Of a stretch of 64,000 nucleotides of DNA, positions 1-8,453 are shown piece by piece. The first letter of the stretch is position 1, and every line of letters starts with the position of its first letter. The stretch is from Thiosocius sp963736445 (GTDB lineage: Bacteria; Pseudomonadota; Gammaproteobacteria; Chromatiales; Chromatiaceae). The notes beneath the pieces are model-generated. The model saw nothing but the letters and a program-made list of their open reading frames with translations. It searched no databases and had not been told where the DNA came from. Location of the stretch: positions 62,001 to 126,000 of the forward strand of contig CAVTOY010000010.1 of the NCBI GenBank assembly GCA_963736445.1. Reading direction: 5' to 3'. Both the position numbers and the translations under genes were made by a program.

Positions 1-2227
1 GGATCTGCGGCACATGGCAGGCCTCGCAGGACAGCACGGAAAAATGCGTCTCCTGCTGCGGCAGCCAGTCATGTCCGGCGCCATCGGTGTGGCAGCTGGT
101 GCAGGTCCGCAACCCGTCACCCGGATGGGCCTGCGCAGACGCCGAATCGGCGCCGGGTAGGTGGTCCGGTGGCGCCTCTGCATAGTGGCAGTCACGGCAC
201 TCCACCAGCCGCTGCGCATGCACGTCCCAGGGGCGACCCAACCGATCCTTGTCACGCAGGTTGAGTGCTGAGAGGCGTATCGGTTGCGACGAAAATACCT
301 GCCCGGTGGTCTCGGTCTCCCAGTTGTCGGCGGTACCGAGTGTCAGCGCCAGCGGCCTGTCGTCACTGTGGACCCGCCCATGGCACCCGCCGCACTGGGC
401 CGGCCGCGGATGCACCATCGCGACGGTGGCCATCTCGTCTTCGTCCAGCGCCGCCGGGTTCCACGCGTAGCCCGCGCCGGTGCGCCGCAGTATCCCGCTG
501 CCGATCAGCGTCGCGGCCACCGCCCAATCGGGTCGGTCCGACCTTAGCGCGGCCTGCCACTCGGCGACGTTGGGGTTCTCCAGATGGCAGAGGAAGCAGT
601 TCATCTGACTGTCTTCATCGTCGGCGATGCGCGGACCCTGCTGCATCAGGACGCGGCGCTGCGGCTGCAACTCGTCGTCCACCACGCTGGCGTGGTAGGC
701 GTGTGTGGCGTTGAAGGCGTCTTCCTCGATGTCGTGGCACTGGCTGCAGGTCATCGCCGTGGACAGTGGCCGGCCCGACTCATGCACCATCTCGCCGTCG
801 ACATCGAGCAGCGGGATCGGTTCATGTTCCAGCATCGAGCGCATGACGGGGTCCGCCTCGTAGCCGAGCAGCTGCCAATCCATACGCCCCGACTCGGCAT
901 GACAATCGGGGCACTGAAGCGCCCTCTCTTTTGACACCACCATGTGATTCTGCGGAAGGTACATCTCTGTCGGGGCGAAGTCGTACTGCCCGCTGAACGG
1001 CAGACCGGTCACCTGCGCGCCGACGCGCAGTGCAGTATCCCAGTCGAACTTGGTCCAGAAGCCCTCGTCGCCGTAGACGTGCGGTAGGATGAAATGCCGG
1101 TACTCGGTATCGTAGACCTGCCGGCCGCGATGGATCTTGAAGGGGTGGATCTTCGCCTGGTCGTCGGTGCGATCACCGAGTGGTGCAGCTATCTGGGTCA
1201 CCCGATCCGGATCGATCTTGTCACCCAGCAGGTAACGACTGCCGCGGCCGTTGTACCAGGCATACTCGGGTTGCGCGCCCTTCACCCAGGTGAAGCGCCC
1301 CTTGATCTTCAGATACAGATGCTCGTTCGTGATCGGCAGGTCCTGGCCGGCTTCGGACCAGTCCCAGCTCAGCTTGGTGCCTTCCTTGACCGCCATCGAC
1401 GGTATATGGCACGTCTGACAGGCGACGCGCTCAGTATGCCCGTCGATGCGGCGGTCGGCGTGGATATCGCCGCCTTTGTGGCAGGCCGTGCACAACAGGC
1501 GGTTCTTGTCGTCCACGCTTACCGTCAGCAGACGGCCGGGCGGCAGATGGTCTTCCGCCTGATGGCAGTCTATACAGTGGAATCCCAGTCGACCCATGTG
1601 CACATCGATCTCTGGATTGGGAAACAGCAGGCTCTCGTCGAGATCGCCGTGCTTGACCGCGTTGCCACCACCCGCCATGAAGTGGCAGGCGCCGCAGTTC
1701 GCGCGCGTGGGCAGACCTACACTGCGCGCCGCCGCCAGAAGATCGACGTCGGCCGCCGGCAGACCTGCGTCGCCGGCATCCTTGTGATACATGCCGGTCT
1801 GCTCGTGGCATACCAGACAGTCGACCAGTGTCTCGTCGCTCAAGTCGAAGGTGTCGTCTTCCCAGCCGAAGCCGATGTGGCAGCTGGTGCAGCCCGGCCA
1901 GTTGGACTTGATCCCGATGCAGAAATTGTTGATCAAGTTGCGCTTGCCGATGCGCACCGGCTCATCATGCCCCGGGACCTCGACCGGATCACCGGCGAGA
2001 TTCCAGTGCGCGGTCTGCATAATGTCGCTGGCCGCCTTCGGGTGGCATTCGAGGCAGGCACGCGTCACCGACGGGCCATCCGGGAAGGGTCTCTCGAAGA
2101 AGGTGCTGTGATCGGTCAGCGGGCCGCGCTCGGGCAGAAATTGCGAGGGATCCTCGGCGGCTTGGGCGCGAGCGCCTGACATGATCAACACGCCACAGAC
2201 AATTAAGATGCTACTTGTTGATCGCAT
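1..2227 (-). CDS. Multiheme cytochrome c, octaheme tetrathionate reductase family with a haem-rich C-terminal extension (3' end outside the window)
   Basis: The minus strand stays open from ATG 2227 to base 1, giving at least 742 residues with no stop. A signal peptide (MRSTSSILIV..., Ala-rich end near residue 22) points to export. I count 14 CXXCH haem motifs, at about residues 58, 113, 136, 177, 218, 245, 270, 439, 494, 544, 612, 677, 708 and 734. The first eight, with the segments NWPGCTSCHIGF, CGACHFMAGGGNAVKHGDL and GRFTWVKGAQPEYAWYNG, match the octaheme tetrathionate-reductase (OTR) family, whose members are about 450-500 residues. Six further haems follow, so this is a longer multiheme protein. 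Such proteins carry electrons in the periplasm and can reduce sulfur or nitrogen compounds; the substrate here is unknown. No clear ribosome site is seen. Confidence 0.88.
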   Translation of the reverse strand, partial: MRSTSSILIVCGVLIMSGARAQAAEDPSQFLPERGPLTDHSTFFERPFPDGPSVTRACLECHPKAASDIMQTAHWNLAGDPVEVPGHDEPVRIGKRNLINNFCIGIKSNWPGCTSCHIGFGWEDDTFDLSDETLVDCLVCHEQTGMYHKDAGDAGLPAADVDLLAAARSVGLPTRANCGACHFMAGGGNAVKHGDLDESLLFPNPEIDVHMGRLGFHCIDCHQAEDHLPPGRLLTVSVDDKNRLLCTACHKGGDIHADRRIDGHTERVACQTCHIPSMAVKEGTKLSWDWSEAGQDLPITNEHLYLKIKGRFTWVKGAQPEYAWYNGRGSRYLLGDKIDPDRVTQIAAPLGDRTDDQAKIHPFKIHRGRQVYDTEYRHFILPHVYGDEGFWTKFDWDTALRVGAQVTGLPFSGQYDFAPTEMYLPQNHMVVSKERALQCPDCHAESGRMDWQLLGYEADPVMRSMLEHEPIPLLDVDGEMVHESGRPLSTAMTCSQCHDIEEDAFNATHAYHASVVDDELQPQRRVLMQQGPRIADDEDSQMNCFLCHLENPNVAEWQAALRSDRPDWAVAATLIGSGILRRTGAGYAWNPAALDEDEMATVAMVHPRPAQCGGCHGRVHSDDRPLALTLGTADNWETETTGQVFSSQPIRLSALNLRDKDRLGRPWDVHAQRLVECRDCHYAEAPPDHLPGADSASAQAHPGDGLRTCTSCHTDGAGHDWLPQQETHFSVLSCEACHVPQI

Positions 2228-2568
2228 AGAATCAGACTATCGAGTTCCGTGTTGTTCTCCAAGCACGGGACACTAAAAAGCTGCTCTAGATCAATCATTT
2301 AGTCGGCCATTGACGCGACTGCGAAAGGCTTTCCTTATGCCGGGTCGCTCGCGCGCCAGATTCTGGCGTCGCGGGGATCGGATTGACCTGTGGCAACCCT
2401 GATCGTTGCTCGAAAAATTCCCCGACGCTCAAGAAAGTGTGAGGCAGATTCCAGCCTTCATCTCTAAGCGGGCCCGAATTGCGAATTGTCAATGTGGACT
2501 ATCGGCCCAAGCGCCCCAAATAGCACCCGTAGCTGTTCCCAGCAGCGTTGCATCAAGAGGAATTTGTT
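2228..2568. other. Intergenic region between divergent genes
   Basis: These 341 bases separate the divergently read cytochrome and DUF2202 genes and should hold both promoters. I see no convincing -35/-10 pair, repeat or RNA gene. A single TTGAT half-site lies near 2290 on the minus strand, but it lacks the second half of an FNR-type box. Confidence 0.5.
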
Positions 2569-3252
2569 ATGTTTGCGAGAAAACTCATGGCAATGGCGGG
2601 GGCGCTATTGATGACCGTCGGCGCGCCACTGTACGCGCAAGACAACACACTCTCCGAACAGGAGATCGAGGACCTTCGATACATGCGCGAGGAAGAAAAG
2701 CTGGCGCGCGACGTATACGCCGAGCTCTATCAATACTTCAAGGAACGCGGCACCGAGATGATCGTCCTCGCCAAAATCGCCGAATCCGAGCAGCGCCACA
2801 TGAACGCGATGCGGCGACTGCTCGCCAAGTATGCAATCGAAGACCCCGCAGCAGGCCTGGATCCGGGCGAATTCGACAACAGCGTGCTGAGCACCCTGTA
2901 CGAGAACCTCGTCTCAGACAGCGATGCCAATGCGACCATCCTGGGCGAACCGAGCAGTGGCGGCAAGACCGGCCCCGAGGCGGCACTCTATGCCGGCGCC
3001 TGGATCGAGGAGCGCGACATGCTGGACATTGTAGAGGCGATCTCAAACACCAGCCGCGCCAAGATCGTCGGCGTCTACACCAACCTGCTGTGTGGCTCAC
3101 GCGCGCATCTCCGCGCCTTTGTCCGACGGCTTGGCGCAGACGACTATCAGCCTCAGCTGCTGTACTCTGCGGAAGAGGCGGCCGGCGGTGTGAAGCCGGA
3201 AGAGACCCTGGTATTCTGGCTCGGCGACGCATCGGATGCATTCTGCATGTAG
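2569..3252 (+). CDS. DUF2202 ferritin-like exported protein
   Basis: A 227-residue protein with a signal peptide (MFARKLMAMAGALLMTVGAP, cleavage probably after LYAQ). The mature part has the helical DUF2202 pattern: LRYMREEEKLARDVYAEL near residue 37, EQRHMNAMRRLL near 78 and ERDMLDIVEAI near 150. The spaced Glu and His residues are those of ferritin-like four-helix folds that may bind two metal ions. The family has no established reaction. ATG 2569 is chosen over the upstream TTG 2548 because AGAGG lies 8 bases before it and the signal peptide starts there. The C-terminus (DASDAFCM) ends in an unpaired-looking Cys. It stands alone, divergent from the multiheme cytochrome. Confidence 0.8.
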   Translation: MFARKLMAMAGALLMTVGAPLYAQDNTLSEQEIEDLRYMREEEKLARDVYAELYQYFKERGTEMIVLAKIAESEQRHMNAMRRLLAKYAIEDPAAGLDPGEFDNSVLSTLYENLVSDSDANATILGEPSSGGKTGPEAALYAGAWIEERDMLDIVEAISNTSRAKIVGVYTNLLCGSRAHLRAFVRRLGADDYQPQLLYSAEEAAGGVKPEETLVFWLGDASDAFCM

Positions 3253-3444
3253 CGGGGACAGGTTCGACCACGCTTGGCGTTCACCTGGAGTGGCAGCGGG
3301 CGTTTAGTCTCTGCGCCCTCGCCCACCCTTTGCCCTTGACCGCAAGCCCCATGGCGCAACGCGCGATGACGGCCGTGTTTCGCCCAGAGGTCCCACGCAA
3401 GCGAATTTTTCGTCCAGGCATTAAAGTCTTCCTGACCTTGGACG

Positions 3445-3612
3445 CTAGCGGCCTGTGGGACCTAACACTGTTTCGCTGCAAATCCCTGGATGGCGATCAA
3501 CTCCGCTCATCCTCTTCGTCAACTTGCAGAGCTATTCTCCTCAGACGATGATCTGATTTGATTCGCGCCCAGTGATTTTCGCCGCAGACGGTCAGGACCG
3601 ACAGGCTGCGAG
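3445..3612. mobile_element. Short inverted-repeat element A, copy 1 (MITE-like)
   Basis: This 168-bp stretch aligns without gaps to 63404-63571 at about 84% identity by my own base count. Its left end (CTAGCGGCCTGTGGGACC) and the reverse complement of its right end (CTCGCAGCCTGTCGGTCC) form imperfect terminal inverted repeats. The left end keeps a CTAG border; the right border has changed to CGAG. It has no open reading frame of note, so it would be non-autonomous. Together with copy 2 it defines a family; an isolated copy would not have been recognisable. The preceding stretch 3253-3444 holds nothing I can identify. Confidence 0.75.
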
Positions 3613-3635
3613 CTTCAGAAATCGGAGTTTACGTC

Positions 3636-3698
3636 ATGCTTTGGTCGCCTGCTGCGATGCCTTGCTCTTACCGATTTCCCGGCACACTACGCTCTTGA
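3636..3698 (+). CDS. Possible 20-residue leader peptide before the GGDEF/EAL gene
   Basis: ATG 3636 is preceded by GGAG 8 bases upstream and opens a 20-codon frame (MLWSPAAMPC...TLRS) ending in TGA at 3696-3698. That stop overlaps the ATG at 3698 of the next gene as TGATG, a layout that often allows coupled translation. The downstream ATG has no good ribosome site of its own, which fits coupling. The peptide matches nothing I know, and such short frames arise by chance, so confidence is low. Confidence 0.3.
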   Translation: MLWSPAAMPCSYRFPGTLRS

Positions 3699-5809
3699 TG
3701 GCAAAGGCCCTGCGTAGGCTGCTGGCCATGTTTGCCCTCATCCTGGTGGGCCAACTGGGCCTGCTGCTGGTCGCACGGCGGGCGACCGTGCCGACTCCCG
3801 TTGATATCGCCTGGGCTGCCGGCCTTTCCGCGCTGAGTGCCCTGCTCTGGTACGGCATGATGGAGCGCCCGCTGCGGCATGGCCTGCGGCGGCTCGAGGT
3901 GAGGCTGCGCGGGCTGACCGCACGCCGCGATGCGAGCCCGCCGCACAGCCCGGCTGGTGGCGATTCCGATACCGACCGACTTGATCGCCTGCTGAGCTCA
4001 AGGCAGGAACGCATAGTCTGCTACACGAACCGTCTCAGGGCGGAGCTGCAACGCCTCAAGGCGATCTATCGCCACTCACACGACGCGGTGCTGATCTTCG
4101 ACCCGCGCGATGGCCGCCTGATCGACTGCAACCCACGGACGGCCGAGTTTCTCGGCATGGCGCCAAGCCGGCTCGAGGGCCTCCACCTGACCGACCTGCA
4201 CCACGAGGACGAGGCCTTCCTGCGCAGCCTGGTCGATGACGTGATGAACGCCGCGCCGGGCCGCTATTTCCGCATCCACTATCGTGCCGCCGATGGGCGC
4301 GTCGTTCCGGCCGAGGTCGCTGCCTCGCGGATATGCGTCGATGGCGGAGACCTGCTGCTGTGCGTCGCACGCGACATCAGCGAGCGCGAAGATGCTGCGC
4401 AACGGATTCAGCACCTCGCCTACCACGACACCCTGACCGGCCTGCCCAATCGAACCCTGTTGACCGACCGCGTCAACCGCGCGCTGGCGCGCGCGCGGCG
4501 CACCGGGCAGCTCGGTAGCCTGCTGTTCATCGATCTGGATAAGTTCAAACGCATCAACGACTCCCTGGGACACCCGGTCGGTGACGAACTGCTCAAGGAA
4601 CTGGCACGTCGCCTGCGCGGCACCTTGCGCGAGGAAGACACCGTCGCCCGGCTCGGCGGCGACGAGTTCGTCGTGCTGCTGGAGGGCCTGGGCCCACGCG
4701 CGGACGGCGCGGTGGCGAAGGCGAGCGAAATCGCGGAAAAACTGCGTGGGGTGTTCACCGACGCCTACGAGCTAAACGGCCACGAGCTGTATGTCACGGC
4801 GAGCATTGGTATCGTGACTTTCCCGCAGGACGGCGACACCGTCGACACGCTATTGCGACATGCCGACACAGCGATGTATTACGCCAAGGGCGCCGGACGA
4901 GATGCCGCCCGGGTGTTCGAGCGTCGCATGGACGAGGCCGTCAGCTCACGCTTGCGGCTGGAGAACGAACTGCGGACAGGCCTGCGCGACGGCGAGTTCA
5001 TACTCTATTTTCAACCCGTGCTGACCATCAAGGACGGCCGGGTGCTCGGCGCCGAGGTACTGCTGCGCTGGCAGCACCCGCGAGACGGCCTGATCTCGCC
5101 CAAGGAGTTCCTGCCCTACATCGAGAACAGCGCCCTGATGCTGAAGCTCGACGACTGGGTGTTGTCCGAATCCTGCCGACTGCTCGGCGACATTCAGAAG
5201 GACCCGACGCTGTCGCCGCCAGACTGTCTGTCGATCAATATCAGCCACCAGCAGTTCCACCAGCCCGACTTCGTCGATCGGATCACCGCGATACTGACCG
5301 CGACCGGCGCCGATCCCTGGCGCCTGCAGTTCGAGATCACCGAGACGATGTTGATCAAAGACATCAAGGAGTCCGTTGCCTGCATGAGCGCGCTCAAACA
5401 GCTCGGTATCCGCTTTGCGATCGACGACTTCGGCACGGGTTACTCGTCGCTCTCCAGCCTTCGCCAGCTGCCGATCGATACCCTGAAGATCGACCGCACC
5501 TTCATCCGCGATATCGCTACTGATCCAAACGATGCGGCGATTGTCAGGGCAATACTGTCGATGGCCCAGCATATCGGGCTCAACGTCATCGCCGAGGGGG
5601 TGGAGACCCGCGAGCAGCTGCAGTTTCTGCGCGACGCAGACTGTACCTACTATCAAGGCTATCTGGCGCGCCCACCGTTCTCGCGCGAGACATTCCGCGA
5701 GGAGCTGAACTTCAGCGCGGAGCTGCACGGGCTGACCGACATGCCGCCGGCGGAAACTGTTTCCTGCGCTGGCCGGGAAAGCGTCGCCGTTGCGCGGTCG
5801 GACGGATGA
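3698..5809 (+). CDS. Membrane PAS-GGDEF-EAL protein (diguanylate cyclase / c-di-GMP phosphodiesterase)
   Basis: A 703-residue protein that makes and/or degrades the second messenger c-di-GMP. Two membrane segments lie near residues 10-26 and 36-53, then a PAS sensor (about 115-235), a GGDEF domain (about 240-400) and an EAL domain (about 420-670). The cyclase motif is intact (RLGGDEF near residue 319), with an inhibitory-site RxxD (REED) five residues before it. The EAL motif reads EVLLRW; the metal-binding Glu is kept, as are NISHQQF, IDDFGTGYSS, LKIDRTFI and AEGVET, so phosphodiesterase activity is plausible. The frame opens upstream to a GTG at 3572, but that lies inside repeat element A, so ATG 3698 before the first membrane segment is preferred. 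Confidence 0.88.
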   Translation: MAKALRRLLAMFALILVGQLGLLLVARRATVPTPVDIAWAAGLSALSALLWYGMMERPLRHGLRRLEVRLRGLTARRDASPPHSPAGGDSDTDRLDRLLSSRQERIVCYTNRLRAELQRLKAIYRHSHDAVLIFDPRDGRLIDCNPRTAEFLGMAPSRLEGLHLTDLHHEDEAFLRSLVDDVMNAAPGRYFRIHYRAADGRVVPAEVAASRICVDGGDLLLCVARDISEREDAAQRIQHLAYHDTLTGLPNRTLLTDRVNRALARARRTGQLGSLLFIDLDKFKRINDSLGHPVGDELLKELARRLRGTLREEDTVARLGGDEFVVLLEGLGPRADGAVAKASEIAEKLRGVFTDAYELNGHELYVTASIGIVTFPQDGDTVDTLLRHADTAMYYAKGAGRDAARVFERRMDEAVSSRLRLENELRTGLRDGEFILYFQPVLTIKDGRVLGAEVLLRWQHPRDGLISPKEFLPYIENSALMLKLDDWVLSESCRLLGDIQKDPTLSPPDCLSINISHQQFHQPDFVDRITAILTATGADPWRLQFEITETMLIKDIKESVACMSALKQLGIRFAIDDFGTGYSSLSSLRQLPIDTLKIDRTFIRDIATDPNDAAIVRAILSMAQHIGLNVIAEGVETREQLQFLRDADCTYYQGYLARPPFSRETFREELNFSAELHGLTDMPPAETVSCAGRESVAVARSDG

Positions 5810-5896
5810 CACGGCGCTCGCGTTGCGACTCGGATACACGCCTGCAGAGCGGCTGTCGTGGTCGGCGGCCGGACACCGGAGGATGCGGTGCCGGCA

Positions 5897-5992
5897 TAGC
5901 TGACACTACGTCAAACCGGCTTTGACGAGCGCACCCCGTGACAGCGGGCATAGCGCTTCCCGCCGCAGGAAGTGGGTGAGACAAACGGGCTA
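5897..5992. repeat. Degenerate copy of element B
   Basis: The stretch holding GACACTACGTCAAACCGGCT and ending in CCGCAGGAAGTGGGTGAGAC matches the right half of element B (about 63315-63407) with several changes. Its outer end supplies the TAG stop codon (5990-5992, minus strand) of the neighbouring antiporter gene. The left half (about 5810-5896) is too diverged for me to align reliably. Confidence 0.6.
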
Positions 5993-7165
5993 ATCGCGCC
6001 GCAGCGCGTCGCTGACCGCAATGGGCGTGGGAAAGCGCAGCACGACCAGATAGGACGAGACCAGAAAGGTCAACAGCGTGGACAGCTGAATCAGGTAAGA
6101 GGCCTCTGCGCCGATGACCTGGCTCTCCACCGCCAGCACCGCCAGCAAGAGCGAGAACTCGCTCATCTGACCCAGCCGGTAACCCACCTCATGCGAACGC
6201 TTCTCCGACTCGCCGGTGCGCAACAGCAACCAGCGGAATACCGGCGGTTTCAACAGCATCAATGCCAGCGCCAGGATCGCGGCCGGCAAAATCACCTTGC
6301 CGATCACGCCGACATCGAAGCCCGCCCCCAGCGAGAAGAAAAACAGCACCAGAAAGAAATCACGCAGGGGCTTGAGACTCTCGGCGATGAACATCGAAAT
6401 CGGGCTGGAGGCGAGCACCACGCCGGCGATGAAGGCACCAATTTCGGCCGACAGGCCCAACAGCATGGCCAGCTCCGCCATACCCAGGCACCAGCCGATG
6501 GCCATCAGGAAGATATATTCCTGGATCTTGTCGAACTTGCGGATCAGGCGGATCAGCACATGGCGCTCGACCATCCAGGCGAAACCGATGAGCGCTGGCA
6601 GCGACACCAACAGCTTGGCGACATCGGCGATCCCCATGCCCCCGTGTGCGCTGCCCTGCACGACCAGCAGCAGCACGATCGCCAGCAGGTCCTGCAACAG
6701 CAGTATGCTGATGATAACTTCGCCGGTGCGTTGATGATGCAGCATGGTTGTCGGCAACAACTTCAGGCCGACGATGGTGCTGGAGAAGGTGGCCGCGCCG
6801 CCCACCAGCAACGCCTCCTGCCAACGGAAGCCGAACACCAGGGAGACACCGAAGCCCACCGCAAAGAACACCAGTGAACTCAGCAGCGTAACTTGGGTGG
6901 TCTTGGTCACCATCCGAATCAGCTCCTGCGGCTGCAGGTTCAGGCCAAGCAGAAACAGCAGAAACATGATCCCGAACTCGGAAATGCTGCGGATCAGCTC
7001 CGGATCCGAGACGAGACCCAGCGCGGATGGCCCCAGTAACGCGCCCAACAGAATATAGGCCACCAGCAGTGACTGACGCGCGAACAGCGCTACCGTCGCA
7101 AAGATCGCAGCACCGGTGAAGACGAGGAATATCGTAAAGACGATAGGATCGTGCTGCATGTCCAT
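5990..7165 (-). CDS. CPA2-family cation:proton antiporter (KefB/NhaS-like membrane domain)
   Basis: A 391-residue, almost wholly hydrophobic protein with about 12 membrane segments. It carries the Na+/H+ exchanger fold of the CPA2 family: ILLGALLGPSALGL near residue 36, FGIMFLLFLLGLNLQP near 62, AATFSSTIVGLKLLP near 115 and LGLSAEIGAFIAGVVLASSP near 219. There is no C-terminal TrkA-N/RCK domain, so it is not a full KefB/KefC protein. It should exchange K+ or Na+ for protons at the inner membrane; the ion cannot be read from the sequence. The frame opens far upstream, but that part looks non-coding and overlaps another gene, so ATG 7165 is preferred (ATG 7159 is also possible). Its stop lies in a repeat end. 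Confidence 0.85.
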   Translation of the reverse strand: MDMQHDPIVFTIFLVFTGAAIFATVALFARQSLLVAYILLGALLGPSALGLVSDPELIRSISEFGIMFLLFLLGLNLQPQELIRMVTKTTQVTLLSSLVFFAVGFGVSLVFGFRWQEALLVGGAATFSSTIVGLKLLPTTMLHHQRTGEVIISILLLQDLLAIVLLLVVQGSAHGGMGIADVAKLLVSLPALIGFAWMVERHVLIRLIRKFDKIQEYIFLMAIGWCLGMAELAMLLGLSAEIGAFIAGVVLASSPISMFIAESLKPLRDFFLVLFFFSLGAGFDVGVIGKVILPAAILALALMLLKPPVFRWLLLRTGESEKRSHEVGYRLGQMSEFSLLLAVLAVESQVIGAEASYLIQLSTLLTFLVSSYLVVLRFPTPIAVSDALRRD

Positions 7166-7209
7166 ACCCGTTTCGGGTCCATGTCGCACGATAGCAAGAG
7201 CGCTGCCAC

Positions 7210-7236
7210 AAAAAAACACCCGCCGAATAGCGGGTG
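7210..7236 (-). terminator. Rho-independent terminator of the small secreted-protein gene
   Basis: On the minus strand CACCCGC pairs with GCGGGTG around a 6-base loop and is followed by seven T. It lies 36 bases after the stop of the gene at 7273-7536 and before the antiporter start, so it should separate their transcripts. Confidence 0.85.
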
Positions 7237-7272
7237 CCCGGATGCAGCACAAGGCTGCATCCGGCGGTCTGC

Positions 7273-7536
7273 CTACTCGGTCTTGCTCAACTTGAGGGCA
7301 CCCAACGATGCCTGCGGATCCGACTTGCGCGTCGACTTCGTCTTGCAGTGACTGGTCACGGAACGACCGTCTTTGCGCGTGTAGCCGTCGACCCAGACGC
7401 ACTCGGCGGCGCCTGTACATGCGTCCTGTTGCATGGCATTGCAGCGGCTGGCGGCGGTGCCTGCCGCTGGTGCCAGCGACGCACCAATGAGCAGCGTGAA
7501 CCAAACGGCGTGACGGGAACGGGTAAGATAAGACAT
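7273..7536 (-). CDS. Small secreted protein with four cysteines, function unknown
   Basis: An 87-residue protein with a signal peptide (LTRSRHAVWFTLLIGASLAP, cleavage probably after GTAA). The mature part is about 55 residues and has four Cys (SRCNAM, DACTG, AECVWV, SHCKT), probably two disulfides in the periplasm. The segment CVWVDGYTRKDGRSV is the most distinctive. The start is secure because AAGGAGAG lies 6 bases before the ATG. It is probably a single-gene unit, with a clear terminator after it. I do not recognise a function. Confidence 0.75.
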   Translation of the reverse strand: MSYLTRSRHAVWFTLLIGASLAPAAGTAASRCNAMQQDACTGAAECVWVDGYTRKDGRSVTSHCKTKSTRKSDPQASLGALKLSKTE

Positions 7537-7624
7537 GGTGTTCTCTCCTTAGAACCATATGCGACACCGATCCTGGTGTCGCTGGGAAGTGTAGCCTGCC
7601 GCCGGGCGTGGCTCAAGCCATCTG

Positions 7625-8362
7625 TCAGGGGCGGCAGTCGATAGTGCTGCAGGTCCGGCCATCGGTCCAGACCGCGCCCTCCAACCTTACCCCCTGCAGA
7701 CCAGCGCCGCCAATACGCGCACCGCTGAGATCGGCAAAGCTCAGGTCGGCCGCACTAAGGTCTGCATTGGTCAGATCGGCGTAACGTAGGTTGGCGCCTT
7801 TCAGATTGGCGTCGGCGAGCATCGCATAGGACAGATCGGCGCGGCTCAGGTCGGCATAGCGCAGGTCGGCGCGGCGCAGATCCGCTTCGGTCAGATTGGC
7901 GCCGGCCAACGAGGCATTCGCCAGTTGCGCGCCGGCAAGCGATACCGCGGTCAGTTGCGCACCGCTGAGCTGACAGCCCTCGAGTGAGACGCCGGGTGCC
8001 GGGACAGCCGCACAGTCGCGGTCGCCTTCGGCGGTTCGTTGGCCGACCAGCGAGACTCCCAGCATCAGCAGGCCAAGTACCAAGGTCGCCACGACGATGG
8101 TGCGCATCGCGCGCGTCCGATCCTGTCGGCTCAGCGCATCCTGCTCCGCGGCCATCTCCTGATCATCGCTGCGCAGCTGCAACGGCACTACCTCCGGCAC
8201 GCTACCCAGGCGGCGCCATGCGCGCCGATCGCCACTGACCTCGTCATCGAGATCGAGTTTGCCGTCGAGCACAAAATGCCGGACTTTGGCGCTGCTCAAG
8301 GGGCCGCGCACTTTGGTACCGCGACGCACGAACCAATCCAAGCCGCTGCCCCTAGCCCCCAT
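7625..8362 (-). CDS. Membrane-anchored pentapeptide-repeat protein with an N-terminal GYF-like domain
   Basis: A 245-residue protein in three parts. Residues 9-60 (WFVRRGTKVRGPLSSAKVRH, then RRAWRRLGSVPE) resemble the GYF_2/DUF4339-type input module. A single membrane segment follows (about 85-105, TIVVATLVLGLLMLGVSLVG). From residue 120 to 225 there are A(D/N)LXX pentapeptide repeats, such as ANLTEADLRRADLRYADL, which fold as a right-handed beta helix. A Cys pair (TCSTIDC) lies at the end. With this topology the repeats would face the periplasm. Such repeats act as binding scaffolds; no partner can be named. It is divergent from the FliK-like gene. Confidence 0.75.
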   Translation of the reverse strand: MGARGSGLDWFVRRGTKVRGPLSSAKVRHFVLDGKLDLDDEVSGDRRAWRRLGSVPEVVPLQLRSDDQEMAAEQDALSRQDRTRAMRTIVVATLVLGLLMLGVSLVGQRTAEGDRDCAAVPAPGVSLEGCQLSGAQLTAVSLAGAQLANASLAGANLTEADLRRADLRYADLSRADLSYAMLADANLKGANLRYADLTNADLSAADLSFADLSGARIGGAGLQGVRLEGAVWTDGRTCSTIDCRP

Positions 8363-8453
8363 ATCTCTCCGATTTCCCCCAGTCGATCGCTATTGCAGAT
8401 AGCGGCTTGGCGGCCGATAACTTGTGCACCACCCCGGGCCCCAACACCAGATA

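Noticed and set aside
1094..2179. Long plus-strand open frame opposite the cytochrome gene
   Set aside because: It is the GC-rich antisense shadow of the haem-motif reading frame; the minus frame has a signal peptide and 14 CXXCH motifs.
2283..2298. FNR-type box upstream of the multiheme cytochrome
   Set aside because: Only the TTGAT half is present; the matching ATCAA after four bases is missing.
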